Below are positions 18,369 through 27,465 of a DNA stretch of 64,000 bases, piece by piece (the first letter of the stretch is position 1; each line of letters opens with the position of its first letter). The DNA is from Deltaproteobacteria bacterium (GTDB lineage: Bacteria; CG2-30-53-67), in the NCBI GenBank assembly GCA_013151235.1, contig JAADIO010000048.1, forward strand, positions 26,772 through 90,771, given 5' to 3'. The position numbers and the translations under genes are program-made. The notes under the pieces were generated by a model. That model was given only the letters and a program-made list of their open reading frames with translations. It was not told where the DNA came from and made no database searches.

Positions 18369-20324
18369 TTGGTACAGACACCGACTTGGATCCATATTCT
18401 GATCCCCGGCCTGCCTTTGCTGGCCTTTGTGATCAACGGCCTCTTCGGCAGGATTTTGAAGACCCGGGCCGCTTACGTCTCCATCGGGGCGGTGGTCCTC
18501 TCCTGCGTCCTCTCCCTGGTCACCCTCGGCCAGGTCCTTGCCGGGAGCCGTTTCTATGGGACCGTCTATGAATGGATCGGGGCGGGGAATTTCCGGGTCT
18601 CCATCGGTCTCAATATCGACCCGTTGTCCGCCGCCATGATTGCCATGGTGACCTTTGTCGCCTCCCTGATCCATATCTATTCCGTAGGCTACATGCACGG
18701 CGACCGCGGGGTCGCCCGCTTCTTCGCCTACCTCTCGCTCTTTACCTTCTCCATGCTCGTTCTGGTCCTGGCGAACAACTTCCTGCTGCTCTATTTAGGG
18801 TGGGAGGCGGTGGGACTCTGCTCCTATCTCCTGATCGGTTTCTGGTATGAAAAGAAGTCGGCCGCGGATGCCGGCAAGAAAGCCTTTGTCGTCAACCGGG
18901 TCGGGGACTTCGGTTTCGGTCTGGGGGTGATGCTCATCTTCGTCACCTTCGGGAGCCTCGACTACCATACCGTTTTTGCCGGGGTCCCCGGCATCCTCGG
19001 CCGGACCCTGGCGATCCCTCTTGGGGTGACGACGATTCAGGCAAGCCTTGTGACGGTGATCTGTCTCCTCCTCTTTGTCGGGGCCATGGGAAAATCGGCA
19101 CAGTTCCCGCTCCATGTATGGCTTCCGGACGCGATGGAGGGACCGACGCCGGTCTCCGCCCTGATCCATGCAGCGACCATGGTCACGGCCGGGGTCTACA
19201 TGGTGGCCCGTGCAAACCCGCTCTTCGCCGAGTCGAAGACGGCCCTCATGGTGGTCGGGATCGTCGGAGGTTTTACGGCCTTCTTCGCGGCGACGATCGC
19301 CCTGGCGCAGAACGATATCAAGCGGGTTCTTGCCTATTCGACGGTGAGCCAGCTCGGATACATGTTCCTGGCGCTGGGCATCGGGGCCTGGACGGCGGCG
19401 ATCTTCCACCTGCTGACCCATGCCTTCTTCAAGGCCCTCCTCTTCCTCGGTTCCGGCGCGGTGATCCATGCCATGTCGGGCGAGCAGGATATGCGGAAGA
19501 TGGGAGCGCTCCGAAAGAAAATCCCCTGGACCTACTGGACCTTTATCGTGGCGACCCTGGCCATCTCCGGCATTCCTCCCTTCGCCGGTTTTTTCAGCAA
19601 GGACGAGATCCTCTGGAAGGCCTTCTCTTACGGCACGACCTATGGAATGATTCTCTATGTCCTGGGTGCTTCGGCGGCGCTCCTGACCGCCTTCTATATG
19701 TTCCGGCTGATCTTTCTGACCTTCCACGGCGAGTCCCGGGTGGAACCGGAGCCAGCCCGGCATCTCCATGAATCTCCCTGGAACATGGTCGTCCCACTGG
19801 TCGTCCTGGCCCTCTTTTCAGCGATCGCCGGTTTTGCCGGGGTACCCGAGGTCTGGGGCGGAGCAAACCGGATCCATCATTTTCTGGGGCCCGTCTTTGG
19901 TCACGGTGCCGCCGGGGGGATCGTCCATGCCTCGGCGGCCGGTCTCGAACAGCTCATGGCCGGCGTGTCGGTCCTGATTGCCTCGGCCGGGATCCTTCTT
20001 GCCTGGTGGATGTATATCGCGAATCCCGCACTTCCGGGGAGGGTGGCTTCCGCCTTGGGCGGTCTCTACCGGGCGGTTCTGAATAAATGGTATTGCGACG
20101 AGATTTATGATGCCCTCCTTGTCAATCCCTGCAAACGTTTCGGCACCTTTCTCTGGGAGATCATCGATGCCGGGCTGATCGACGGGATCGTCAACGGCAC
20201 GGCCGCCCTGGTTCATTTCTGCGGGGAACGGATCCGGCGGCTGCAGACGGGGCATGTCGAAAATTATGCCCTCTTCATGGTGTTGGGGATCGTGGTGATT
20301 CTCGGATTCTATCTTCTGATCTGA
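18369..20324 (+). CDS. nuoL: NADH-quinone oxidoreductase subunit L
   Basis: 651 aa, the distal antiporter-like proton-pumping subunit with about 15-16 transmembrane helices and the C-terminal lateral helix region. The conserved pump core is visible in WEAVGLCSYLLIGFW, GAMGKSAQFPLHVWLPDAME, GPTPVSALIHAATMVTAGVY and DIKRVLAYSTVSQLGYM. The TTG start is preceded by AAGGAG (18356) at good spacing. It is the first gene after the nuoK-nuoL hairpin. Confidence 0.96.
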   Translation: MVQTPTWIHILIPGLPLLAFVINGLFGRILKTRAAYVSIGAVVLSCVLSLVTLGQVLAGSRFYGTVYEWIGAGNFRVSIGLNIDPLSAAMIAMVTFVASLIHIYSVGYMHGDRGVARFFAYLSLFTFSMLVLVLANNFLLLYLGWEAVGLCSYLLIGFWYEKKSAADAGKKAFVVNRVGDFGFGLGVMLIFVTFGSLDYHTVFAGVPGILGRTLAIPLGVTTIQASLVTVICLLLFVGAMGKSAQFPLHVWLPDAMEGPTPVSALIHAATMVTAGVYMVARANPLFAESKTALMVVGIVGGFTAFFAATIALAQNDIKRVLAYSTVSQLGYMFLALGIGAWTAAIFHLLTHAFFKALLFLGSGAVIHAMSGEQDMRKMGALRKKIPWTYWTFIVATLAISGIPPFAGFFSKDEILWKAFSYGTTYGMILYVLGASAALLTAFYMFRLIFLTFHGESRVEPEPARHLHESPWNMVVPLVVLALFSAIAGFAGVPEVWGGANRIHHFLGPVFGHGAAGGIVHASAAGLEQLMAGVSVLIASAGILLAWWMYIANPALPGRVASALGGLYRAVLNKWYCDEIYDALLVNPCKRFGTFLWEIIDAGLIDGIVNGTAALVHFCGERIRRLQTGHVENYALFMVLGIVVILGFYLLI

Positions 20325-20336
20325 CAGGCGGGAGCG

Positions 20337-21845
20337 ATGACGGAACATATCTTAAGTTACATTACCTTTTTCCCCCTGGCCGGTGTGGTCCTGCTTCTGT
20401 TGACACCGAGGGGCAGGGATGAGGCGGTCCGCAAGGTCTCCTTCACCGCCTCCCTGATCACCTTTGCCCTCTCTCTCTATCCGCTTCTCCGTTTCGACCG
20501 GGGGTCCTTCCGGATGCAGTTCACGGAATCGGTCCCCTGGATCCCGGCCTGGGGCGTTCATTATTCCGTCGGTGTCGACGGTATCAGCCTTTTGATGGTC
20601 GCCCTGACCACTCTTCTGTCCATGATTGCGATTCTCTCGTCGTGGACGGCGGTTCGGGAACGGGTAAAAGAGTACATGATTGCCCTGCTGGTTCTGGAAA
20701 CGGCCATGCTGGGGGTTTTTGTCTCGACCGATCTCTTCCTTTTTTATATCTTCTGGGAACTGGAACTGATTCCCATGTTCTTTCTCATCGGGATCTGGGG
20801 CGGCCCCCGCAGGCATTATGCTGCGATCAAGTTCTTTCTTTATACCCTGGCCGGATCGGTCCTGATGATGGTGGCGATCCTGGCCCTCTACGTCCATAGC
20901 GGGGCTCATCCGACCTTCGATCTTGCGACCCTGACGTCGGCGGCCGGAGGGTTCAGCCCGAAGTTTCAGTTCTGGGTCTTCTGGGCCTTTTTTATGGGGT
21001 TTGCTTTCAAGGTGCCCATGTTCCCCTTTCATACGTGGCTTCCCGATGCCCACGTGGAGGCGCCAACGGCCGGTTCCGTGATCCTGGCAGGGGTTTTGTT
21101 GAAAATGGGGATCTACGGGTTCCTCCGTCTTGCCATCCCCCTCTGCCCCCGGATCGTCCTGCGGCCGGAGACGGTGACGATCATGATGGCCCTCGCTGCG
21201 GTGGCCATTATTTACGGGGCGCTGGTGGCGATGATGCAGAAGGACATGAAGAAGCTCGTGGCCTACTCCTCGGTCTCCCACATGGGGTATGTCATGCTCG
21301 GCATCTTTGCTTATAATCTCCAGGGGGTCTCCGGCGGGATCCTCCAGATGTTCAATCACGGTGTTGTTACGGGCGCTCTTTTCCTGATCGTCGGGATGCT
21401 CTACGAACGGCGCCATACCCGGATGATTGCCGACTTCGGCGGGATCGCAAAGGTCATGCCGCTCTATGCAGCGCTCTTTCTGATCTTTACCCTGGCCTCC
21501 ATCGGGATGCCCGGAACGAACGGTTTCATCGGGGAATTCCTGATTCTGATCGGCGCCTTTGCCTCCCATTACCGGATCGCCGCCGTGGTCGGCGCCTTCG
21601 GGATTATCCTCGGTGCGGGATACATGCTCTGGCTCTATCAACGGGTGATCTTCAACCCGATGGTACACAAGTCGAACCAGGGACTGGCCGATCTCAGCCT
21701 CCGGGAGGTGGTGACGCTGGCGCCGCTTCTGATCCTGGTCTTCTGGATCGGTTTCTATCCGGCGCCCTTTCTGAATCTCCTCAATGCTTCGGTAACGCAC
21801 TTGATCGCACCGCTTTCGGCCTATTCTGTGGCGATGTTGCCATGA
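20337..21845 (+). CDS. nuoM: NADH-quinone oxidoreductase subunit M
   Basis: 502 aa antiporter-like proton-pumping subunit with about 14 transmembrane helices. Signatures are WELELIPMFFLIGIWGG (with the key Glu), FKVPMFPFHTWLPDAHVEAP and MQKDMKKLVAYSSVSHMGY. It lies 12 bp after nuoL and 22 bp before nuoN. Confidence 0.96.
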   Translation: MTEHILSYITFFPLAGVVLLLLTPRGRDEAVRKVSFTASLITFALSLYPLLRFDRGSFRMQFTESVPWIPAWGVHYSVGVDGISLLMVALTTLLSMIAILSSWTAVRERVKEYMIALLVLETAMLGVFVSTDLFLFYIFWELELIPMFFLIGIWGGPRRHYAAIKFFLYTLAGSVLMMVAILALYVHSGAHPTFDLATLTSAAGGFSPKFQFWVFWAFFMGFAFKVPMFPFHTWLPDAHVEAPTAGSVILAGVLLKMGIYGFLRLAIPLCPRIVLRPETVTIMMALAAVAIIYGALVAMMQKDMKKLVAYSSVSHMGYVMLGIFAYNLQGVSGGILQMFNHGVVTGALFLIVGMLYERRHTRMIADFGGIAKVMPLYAALFLIFTLASIGMPGTNGFIGEFLILIGAFASHYRIAAVVGAFGIILGAGYMLWLYQRVIFNPMVHKSNQGLADLSLREVVTLAPLLILVFWIGFYPAPFLNLLNASVTHLIAPLSAYSVAMLP

Positions 21846-21867
21846 TATCTTTGAACGGGAGAAGAGG

Positions 21868-23316
21868 ATGACCTTGATATTGCCGCCGATTCCCAACCTG
21901 CATGCGATCACCCCGGAGATCATTGTGGTGGTGACCTCGCTTCTGGTGCTGGTGATCGATATTATTCAGCCGCGCGGGAAGAAGGGAAAGCTGGCTTTTC
22001 TGGGAGCGGTGGGGCTCGCCGCCGCCGGCCTGTCCAGTTACAACCTCCTGCAACATCCCCTTGCGGCGGATATTTCCGGCTTCTCCGTGGATGCCTATGC
22101 CCAGTTTTTCAAGATCATCTTCTGCCTGGCCGGTCTGATGGTGATCGGGATCTCTGTACGGTATCTCGACCTGGAAGGCTTCTCCCTCGGGGAATACTAT
22201 TCCATCATCCTCCTCGCGATCCTCGGGCAGATGGTCATGGCCTCCGGAACGAACCTGCTGGTGATCTACGTGGGCCTGGAGCTGATGGCGATCTCCCTCT
22301 ATATCCTTGCAGGCTTCTTCAAAGACCATCCCAAATCGAACGAGGCGTCGGTGAAGTATTTTCTCCTGGGCTCTTTTTCATCGGGGATTTTTCTCTACGG
22401 GATCATGATGACCTACGGACTGACAGGAAGTCTCGATCTTTCGGTGATTGCCGGGAAGATCGAAGGTTCGCAATTCACGGGGCTTTTGCTCCTGGCCGTG
22501 GTCATGATGGGAGCGGGGTTCGCCTTCAAGATTGCCGCCGCCCCCTTCCATTTTTGGACCCCCGATGTCTATGAAGGGTCTCCCACGTCGGTGACGGCCT
22601 TCATGTCGGTCGGGCCGAAGGCGGCGGCCTTTGCGGTCCTGATCCGGGTTTTTTCCACCGCCTTTGGGAGTCTGAGAATCGAATGGACGACCCTTTTTAT
22701 CTGTCTCTCCATTGCCACGATGGTTACGGGAAATCTCATCGCGTTGCGGCAGACCAATATCAAGCGGATGCTCGCTTATTCCAGCATCGCCCATGCCGGG
22801 TACCTCATGATCGGTTTTGTTGCGGGCGGAGAGATGGGGATCTCGAGCATGATGTTTTATCTCATGATCTATGCCTTTATGAATATCGGGGCCTTCGGTG
22901 TGGTGATCCTCCTGAACCGGGTCGGGGGGATCGGGGATCAGATCGATGATTTTGCAGGTTTGTCGAAGGTCAGCCGGGCCTCGGCCTTTGTCATGATGGT
23001 CTTCATGTTCTCCCTCGCGGGGATCCCCCCGACGGCCGGATTCGCAGGAAAGTTCTACATCTTCATGGCGGCGGTGAAGAGCGGCTATGTCTGGCTGGCC
23101 GTCATCGGGGTCCTCAATTCCGCCGTCTCCGCCTACTATTATCTGCGGGTAATCATGCGGATGTATATGGCGGAACCGAATGGTGAACCGGTATTGAATG
23201 TTTCTACCGCTCTTTCGGCGATTCTCCTGATCGCCGTTGTCGGTATTCTTGCCATCGGTATTTTCCCCGGTTTCTGCCTTGATCTGGCCCGTGCCTCCGT
23301 AACCTCGATTTTATAG
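21868..23316 (+). CDS. nuoN: NADH-quinone oxidoreductase subunit N
   Basis: 482 aa antiporter-like subunit with about 14 transmembrane helices, and the last gene of the operon. Signatures are GLELMAISLYILAGF, FKIAAAPFHFWTPDVYEGSP and IKRMLAYSSIAHAGYLMIGF. No clear intrinsic terminator follows before the next gene at 23390. Confidence 0.96.
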   Translation: MTLILPPIPNLHAITPEIIVVVTSLLVLVIDIIQPRGKKGKLAFLGAVGLAAAGLSSYNLLQHPLAADISGFSVDAYAQFFKIIFCLAGLMVIGISVRYLDLEGFSLGEYYSIILLAILGQMVMASGTNLLVIYVGLELMAISLYILAGFFKDHPKSNEASVKYFLLGSFSSGIFLYGIMMTYGLTGSLDLSVIAGKIEGSQFTGLLLLAVVMMGAGFAFKIAAAPFHFWTPDVYEGSPTSVTAFMSVGPKAAAFAVLIRVFSTAFGSLRIEWTTLFICLSIATMVTGNLIALRQTNIKRMLAYSSIAHAGYLMIGFVAGGEMGISSMMFYLMIYAFMNIGAFGVVILLNRVGGIGDQIDDFAGLSKVSRASAFVMMVFMFSLAGIPPTAGFAGKFYIFMAAVKSGYVWLAVIGVLNSAVSAYYYLRVIMRMYMAEPNGEPVLNVSTALSAILLIAVVGILAIGIFPGFCLDLARASVTSIL

Positions 23317-23389
23317 CACGGGGGACGAAGATTTTTTGAGTCTCTAACGAAATAATCTGTTGTATCGGTTCCCCACCGGGAGGGTGTAT

Positions 23390-24745
23390 ATGACCAGTCG
23401 GATTGTTTCCCTGAACCGTGACCGCGGGATTGAGATTCCGGAACATATCCTTGATGAAATGCAGTTGAAAATCGGTGATCGATTCCTTATTTACAGGGAA
23501 GCCGGCGTGGTCCATCTCCGCAAGGTTGACGAATCCGCGACCTGGAGGGCGAAAGGGGAGAGAGATCTTAAGGATCAGGAAGAATTCCTCGAAGCAGTGG
23601 AGAACTGGTTCCTGACGAACCTGAAGGGGTTTGAAAAGAAGATGACCTTTCAGGGGAACCTCGAGAGTATGCATCTTTCGGAGATTCTTCTTTTTCTCGC
23701 AATGTCCAAAAAGACCGGGGTCCTGATCCTGAAGGGAAAGAACGTTACAAAGAAGGTTTACTTCGAGAACGGAGAGATCGTCTTTGCCGCCTCCACACTG
23801 CCCGAAGAACGGTTGGGGGACATCCTGTTGCAGGAGGGAACGATCTCCGGGGAGCAATACCGGCAATCCGCTGCGCGAATCGAAGCGGGCAAACGGCAGG
23901 GGAGGGTACTCGTTGAGATGGGAGTGATCCCACCGGAGGCCCTCTGGAAGGCGGTCTGCCGGCAGGTAGAGGGGATCGTGCATAGTCTTTTTACCTGGGA
24001 GATGGGCTATTTTGAATTTTTGGAAGGGAGCCTCCCGACGGAAGAAAAGATCAAACTGGCGGTCGGTGTCCCGAACCTGATCCTGGAGGGAATGCGGAAG
24101 GTCGCCCGGCAGGGGATCAACCAAGTCCACCATCCCGATGACAGCCAGGTCGTCTACTGTCTCTCGGGAGAAGGGAATGAATTCGGGGGGATCGAACTCA
24201 CCGACGAGGAAAAGACCCTCCTCTCCCGGATAGAATCCGGAATGACGGTCCGGAAGGTCTGTGAACAAAGTCCTTTGTCTGTGGAGGATACAAAGGAGAT
24301 ACTTTTTCGTCTCATAGCGGGGGGGGTGATTCGCTCCGCCAAAGTCCGAGGTCCCTACGTGGAGGCTGTGGAGATTGAAGACTCGGCAACATTGACGGCA
24401 CGGATCGAGCAGTGTAATATGATTTTCCGGCTCATTACGGAATTTCTCCGGATGGCCGTAGGGGACCGGGTCCACGTTATCCTCGGGGCCTTCTTCCGGG
24501 GGGTTGATCACGGTCAGGAGATCCTTTTTGACACGGTTTCCCTGGAACCGGACGGATCGCTCGACGCCCGTCCCCTCCTGGCCAACATCGCGGAATATCT
24601 TCCGGAGGAACGGGAGTCCATCCTCATCCGAGGGTTGAACGAACTCCTCTATTTTCAGCTCTTTGCCGTCCGGAACAACCTGGGGCATCAACAGGAAAAG
24701 GAAATTCTGACGGCCTTGCGCGAAATGCAATTTTTGGAAGAGTAA
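23390..24745 (+). CDS. DUF4388 (PATAN) protein with AbrB-like N-terminus
   Basis: 451 aa. Residues 1-45 resemble a swapped-hairpin AbrB/SpoVT domain (RIVSLNRDRGIEIPEHILDE). Residues from about 85 to 220 match the DUF4388/PATAN pattern (GNLESMHLSEILLFLAMSKKTGVLIL, followed by KKVYFENGEIVFA). The C-terminal half has a helical region that suggests winged-helix folds but no assigned motif. DUF4388 proteins are common in Deltaproteobacteria and Myxobacteria and are linked to signalling, often gliding or two-component systems. I chose the ATG at 23390 behind GGGAGGGTGTAT rather than a TTG 30 bp upstream. Confidence 0.75.
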   Translation: MTSRIVSLNRDRGIEIPEHILDEMQLKIGDRFLIYREAGVVHLRKVDESATWRAKGERDLKDQEEFLEAVENWFLTNLKGFEKKMTFQGNLESMHLSEILLFLAMSKKTGVLILKGKNVTKKVYFENGEIVFAASTLPEERLGDILLQEGTISGEQYRQSAARIEAGKRQGRVLVEMGVIPPEALWKAVCRQVEGIVHSLFTWEMGYFEFLEGSLPTEEKIKLAVGVPNLILEGMRKVARQGINQVHHPDDSQVVYCLSGEGNEFGGIELTDEEKTLLSRIESGMTVRKVCEQSPLSVEDTKEILFRLIAGGVIRSAKVRGPYVEAVEIEDSATLTARIEQCNMIFRLITEFLRMAVGDRVHVILGAFFRGVDHGQEILFDTVSLEPDGSLDARPLLANIAEYLPEERESILIRGLNELLYFQLFAVRNNLGHQQEKEILTALREMQFLEE

Positions 24746-24835
24746 AAAAGGGTTCCGGGGCCCGGGGGGGTGGTTTGCCCACTCGCGCCCTTGGCTCCTT
24801 TTTCTCAATGTTGATGAGAACCGAGGAAGTTGATG

Positions 24836-25588
24836 ATGCGCAAGACGCGGCCTGAGAAGAAGTTGCCGGTGAGTGACCGCCTGATCGTCGCCCTGGATTA
24901 CGAGACGGAAGAGGCAGCCCTGATGATGGTAGAGAGGCTTTCCGAGTTACTTACGACCTTCAAAGTCGGAAGCCAGCTCTTTACAAAATGCGGACCGGAG
25001 ATTGTCCGGAAGATCCACGATGCGGGAGGACGGGTCTTCCTCGATCTTAAGTTTCACGACATCCCGACGACTGTCGCAAAGTCCGGAATCGAAGCGGCCC
25101 GCCTCGGGGTCTTCATGTTCAACGTCCACGTTTCCGGCGGTGGGACCATGATGAAGCGGTGTGTGGAAATGGTCGGAGAGGTTTGCGAAAGGGAAGGACT
25201 GTCACGCCCCTACATCATCGGCGTGACCCTTCTGACCAGCATCTGTAAAGAAACCCTGCGGGACGACCTGGGGGTCGCGAAGCCGGTTCCCGAACAGGTC
25301 ACACACTTGGCCCGACTGGCCGAAGAATGCGGTCTGGACGGTGTCGTCTCTTCGGCCCGTGAAGTCAAATTGATCCGGAAGACCTGCGGTCCCGATTTTC
25401 GGATTGTCACCCCCGGCATACGCCCCGCCGGGGCCTCCATAGACGACCAGAGCCGTGTTGCAACGCCGGGCGATGCGCTTCGGAGTGGTGCAGATTATCT
25501 GGTGATCGGCAGGCCGATCACAGCCGCGCCCGATCCCGCCAGGACCGTGCAGGAAATCCTCAAGGAGATGGAAGCAAAAAAGTTTTGA
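24836..25588 (+). CDS. pyrF: Orotidine 5'-phosphate decarboxylase
   Basis: About 250 aa. PyrF decarboxylates OMP to UMP, the last step of de novo pyrimidine synthesis, in the cytosol. The catalytic Asp-Lys-Asp array is visible in FLDLKFHDIPTT. The phosphate-binding end is PGIRPAGAS followed by DYLVIGRPIT. Three consecutive possible starts exist (TTG 24830, ATG 24833, ATG 24836). The last has the best spacing from GAGGAAG (24823-24829). The stop codon lies inside the -35 element of the tRNA-Ala promoter. Confidence 0.95.
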   Translation: MRKTRPEKKLPVSDRLIVALDYETEEAALMMVERLSELLTTFKVGSQLFTKCGPEIVRKIHDAGGRVFLDLKFHDIPTTVAKSGIEAARLGVFMFNVHVSGGGTMMKRCVEMVGEVCEREGLSRPYIIGVTLLTSICKETLRDDLGVAKPVPEQVTHLARLAEECGLDGVVSSAREVKLIRKTCGPDFRIVTPGIRPAGASIDDQSRVATPGDALRSGADYLVIGRPITAAPDPARTVQEILKEMEAKKF

Positions 25589-25613
25589 CTAATCTTTCGT
25601 TTCCATTTATTAT
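25585..25613 (+). promoter_or_regulatory. Promoter for tRNA-Ala
   Basis: TTGACT (25585-25590), a 17-bp spacer, then TATTAT (25608-25613), about 37 bp before the mature tRNA. The -35 hexamer contains the pyrF stop codon TGA (25586-25588). Confidence 0.65.
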
Positions 25614-25649
25614 TCATAGATTCCCAATTCCGGATTTCTGCAATTCCGT

Positions 25650-25725
25650 GGGGGTGTAGCTCAGTTGGGAGAGCGCAGCGTTCGCAACGCTGAGGTCGTC
25701 GGTTCGATCCCGATCACCTCCACCA
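25650..25725 (+). tRNA. tRNA-Ala (anticodon CGC)
   Basis: 76 nt with CCA encoded. The acceptor stem is GGGGGTG/CACCTCC with the G3-T70 wobble pair that is the alanine identity element. The D stem is GCTC/GAGC, the anticodon stem CAGCG/CGCTG with loop TTCGCAA (anticodon CGC, reads GCG), and the T stem GTCGG/CCGAT with loop TTCGATC. Confidence 0.97.
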
Positions 25726-25861
25726 ATTAAATCAATCACTTACAAGATTCGGATTCTCTGGAAATTGTCTTGTGTGTTCATTTCGCGCCCTCTTTTTTTC
25801 CATAGGACCGCATAATCAGTCATACAAAAAAAACAATAAGACCCCTTAAAGTACATGATTA

Positions 25862-26689
25862 TCAGAACTGAAGAAGCGTTCCTTCCTTTCTGGCCCGGTT
25901 GAGGGCACGCTGGAAGAGGAAAAGGCTTACGGGGATGCCGAACAGGGCGAAGCCCGCCAGCGCCCAGAGATCGATCCCGAGCCGGGATACAGGTGTTCCC
26001 AGAAGAATGGCATGACGCATGGCGCGGAGGGCATAGGTCAGGGGGAGCAGGTTCGAACATTTCTGTACCCATTCCGGAAGGATGGTGACCGGATAATAGA
26101 CTCCTCCCAGGAGGGTTGACAGGGTTCCGAAGAGGAAGGAGATTGGATCTCCCCGCTTGAAGACAAGGACAAAGGCGGCCGAGAGAATGCCGAAGGCGGA
26201 GAAGGCACAAATGGTCAGGACGAGAACAACCAGCGTAGAGAGCAGATCGGCCGAGCCGACCTGGAGTCCGAAGCCGAAGATGCCGGTCAGCAGATAGAGT
26301 GCAACCTCATAGGTGACATAGAAATAATCCCAGAGACTGGAATAGACGAGGACGGCCAGATACCGGGTCGGGGTGATCAGCATTACTTCTACGGTTCCCG
26401 TTTCCTGTCCGTCCCGGACGGTATCGGCAAAGGTGCTCAGCGCCACGTTCAGGTACCGCGTAAAGGCGATCCCGATCAGGACAAAGGGGAAATACTTACC
26501 GCCGTAGGCGGCCAGATAAGGCGAAGCGGATGTGCCGAAGAGGCGGGAGATAAAATAGAACATGACTACGGAAAAGAGAACGCCGAAGACCTGCCACAGA
26601 AAGGAAAGACGGTAACTTGCTGCCTCCATGAAATCCCGACGGAGGAAGGAGAGCGGTTTATAGATCAGGGGAAGAGAGAGGGCGGTCAT
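25862..26689 (-). CDS. ABC-2 type transporter permease
   Basis: 275 aa with six predicted transmembrane segments and the ABC-2 fold typical of exporters of polysaccharides, lipids or drugs. The segment RDGQETGTVEVMLITPTR is the usual cytoplasmic coupling loop. Its ATG directly follows the TGA of the ATPase gene, so the two form one exporter. Substrate unknown. It is the last gene of the four-gene leftward operon that begins with the ExeA-type ATPase. Confidence 0.88.
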   Translation of the reverse strand: MTALSLPLIYKPLSFLRRDFMEAASYRLSFLWQVFGVLFSVVMFYFISRLFGTSASPYLAAYGGKYFPFVLIGIAFTRYLNVALSTFADTVRDGQETGTVEVMLITPTRYLAVLVYSSLWDYFYVTYEVALYLLTGIFGFGLQVGSADLLSTLVVLVLTICAFSAFGILSAAFVLVFKRGDPISFLFGTLSTLLGGVYYPVTILPEWVQKCSNLLPLTYALRAMRHAILLGTPVSRLGIDLWALAGFALFGIPVSLFLFQRALNRARKEGTLLQF

Positions 26690-27463
26690 TCAGACGGCCT
26701 CCTTCCGGGTGATCCGTGTATAGATATTTCCCAGGCCCGATCCCGTGCGCTCGTGGGGTTCGATCTCCTCAATCCCTCCCCGGCGCAGGATGCCGATCCG
26801 GTCACAAACCGTTTCCACTTCGCCGATGCGGTGCGTGACCATCAAAATGGTGGCCCCGGAACGCTCCGTCAGGAAACGGAGAGATTGCAGAAGGGTTCGT
26901 GCGGCCTCCGGGTCGAGGCCCCGCGTCGGTTCGTCCAGCAGGAGGATTTTTGCCCCCCCGAGAAGTCCACGCGCCACGGCAAGACGTTGCCGCATGCCTG
27001 TTGAATATGCATCAAAACGATGATCCAGAAAATCCTCCATCTCCAACAGATTCGTCAGTTCTCCGATCCGACGTTCCAGGGCCTTGCCGGTCAGATTCCA
27101 CAAACGCCCGAAGAAGCGGAGGTTTTCCCGGCCGCTGAGGCGCCAGCAGAAACTTCGTTCATCGGAGTGGACCCAGCCGATCTTTTCCCTGACTTTGTTT
27201 TCTTCAGTCACAACATCGTGTCCTGCAATTCGTACCGTTCCTTCATCGGGCCGGAGAAGGGTTGCCAGAACCTTGAGCAGGGTTGTCTTTCCGCCGCCGT
27301 TCGGTCCTAACAATACAAAAATCTCCCCCCGGCGAATGTCCAGATCCAGCCCTTCGAAGACCCGGATTTCATGTTGAATAGGAGAGGTGGAAAGCCAGTG
27401 GGCAATCCCCGTTGCAGGACGGAAAACCTTGGTGAGTTTTGAAACCTCGATAATGGAGGACAT
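26690..27463 (-). CDS. ABC transporter ATP-binding protein
   Basis: 257 aa from the ATG at 27463 (MSSIIEVSKL). It has Walker A GPNGGGKTT, a signature motif in the variant form YSTGMRQRLAVARGLL, and Walker B AKILLLDEPTRGLD. The N-terminal insert FRPATGIAHWLSTSP is typical of ABC-2 exporter ATPases that carry a short extra strand. It partners the following permease and starts 2 bp after the HD-GYP gene stop. Confidence 0.92.
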   Translation of the reverse strand: MSSIIEVSKLTKVFRPATGIAHWLSTSPIQHEIRVFEGLDLDIRRGEIFVLLGPNGGGKTTLLKVLATLLRPDEGTVRIAGHDVVTEENKVREKIGWVHSDERSFCWRLSGRENLRFFGRLWNLTGKALERRIGELTNLLEMEDFLDHRFDAYSTGMRQRLAVARGLLGGAKILLLDEPTRGLDPEAARTLLQSLRFLTERSGATILMVTHRIGEVETVCDRIGILRRGGIEEIEPHERTGSGLGNIYTRITRKEAV

Positions 27464-27465
27464 GA

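Noticed and set aside
20352-21923. A 523-codon minus-strand frame antisense to nuoM
   Set aside because: Extremely Asp/His/Gln-rich composition typical of the reverse frame of a membrane protein in GC-rich DNA. nuoM on the plus strand is certain.
23204-24808. A 534-codon minus-strand frame antisense to the DUF4388 gene
   Set aside because: No domain, no start signal, and the plus-strand gene has a good ribosome site and family match.
24746-24829. G-rich stretch (CCGGGGCCCGGGGGGG) after the DUF4388 gene as a terminator
   Set aside because: It can pair with itself but has no T-tract and reads into the pyrF leader.
25740-26210. A 156-codon minus-strand frame overlapping the ABC permease
   Set aside because: Out of frame with the permease, which has good membrane topology and direct coupling to its ATPase.
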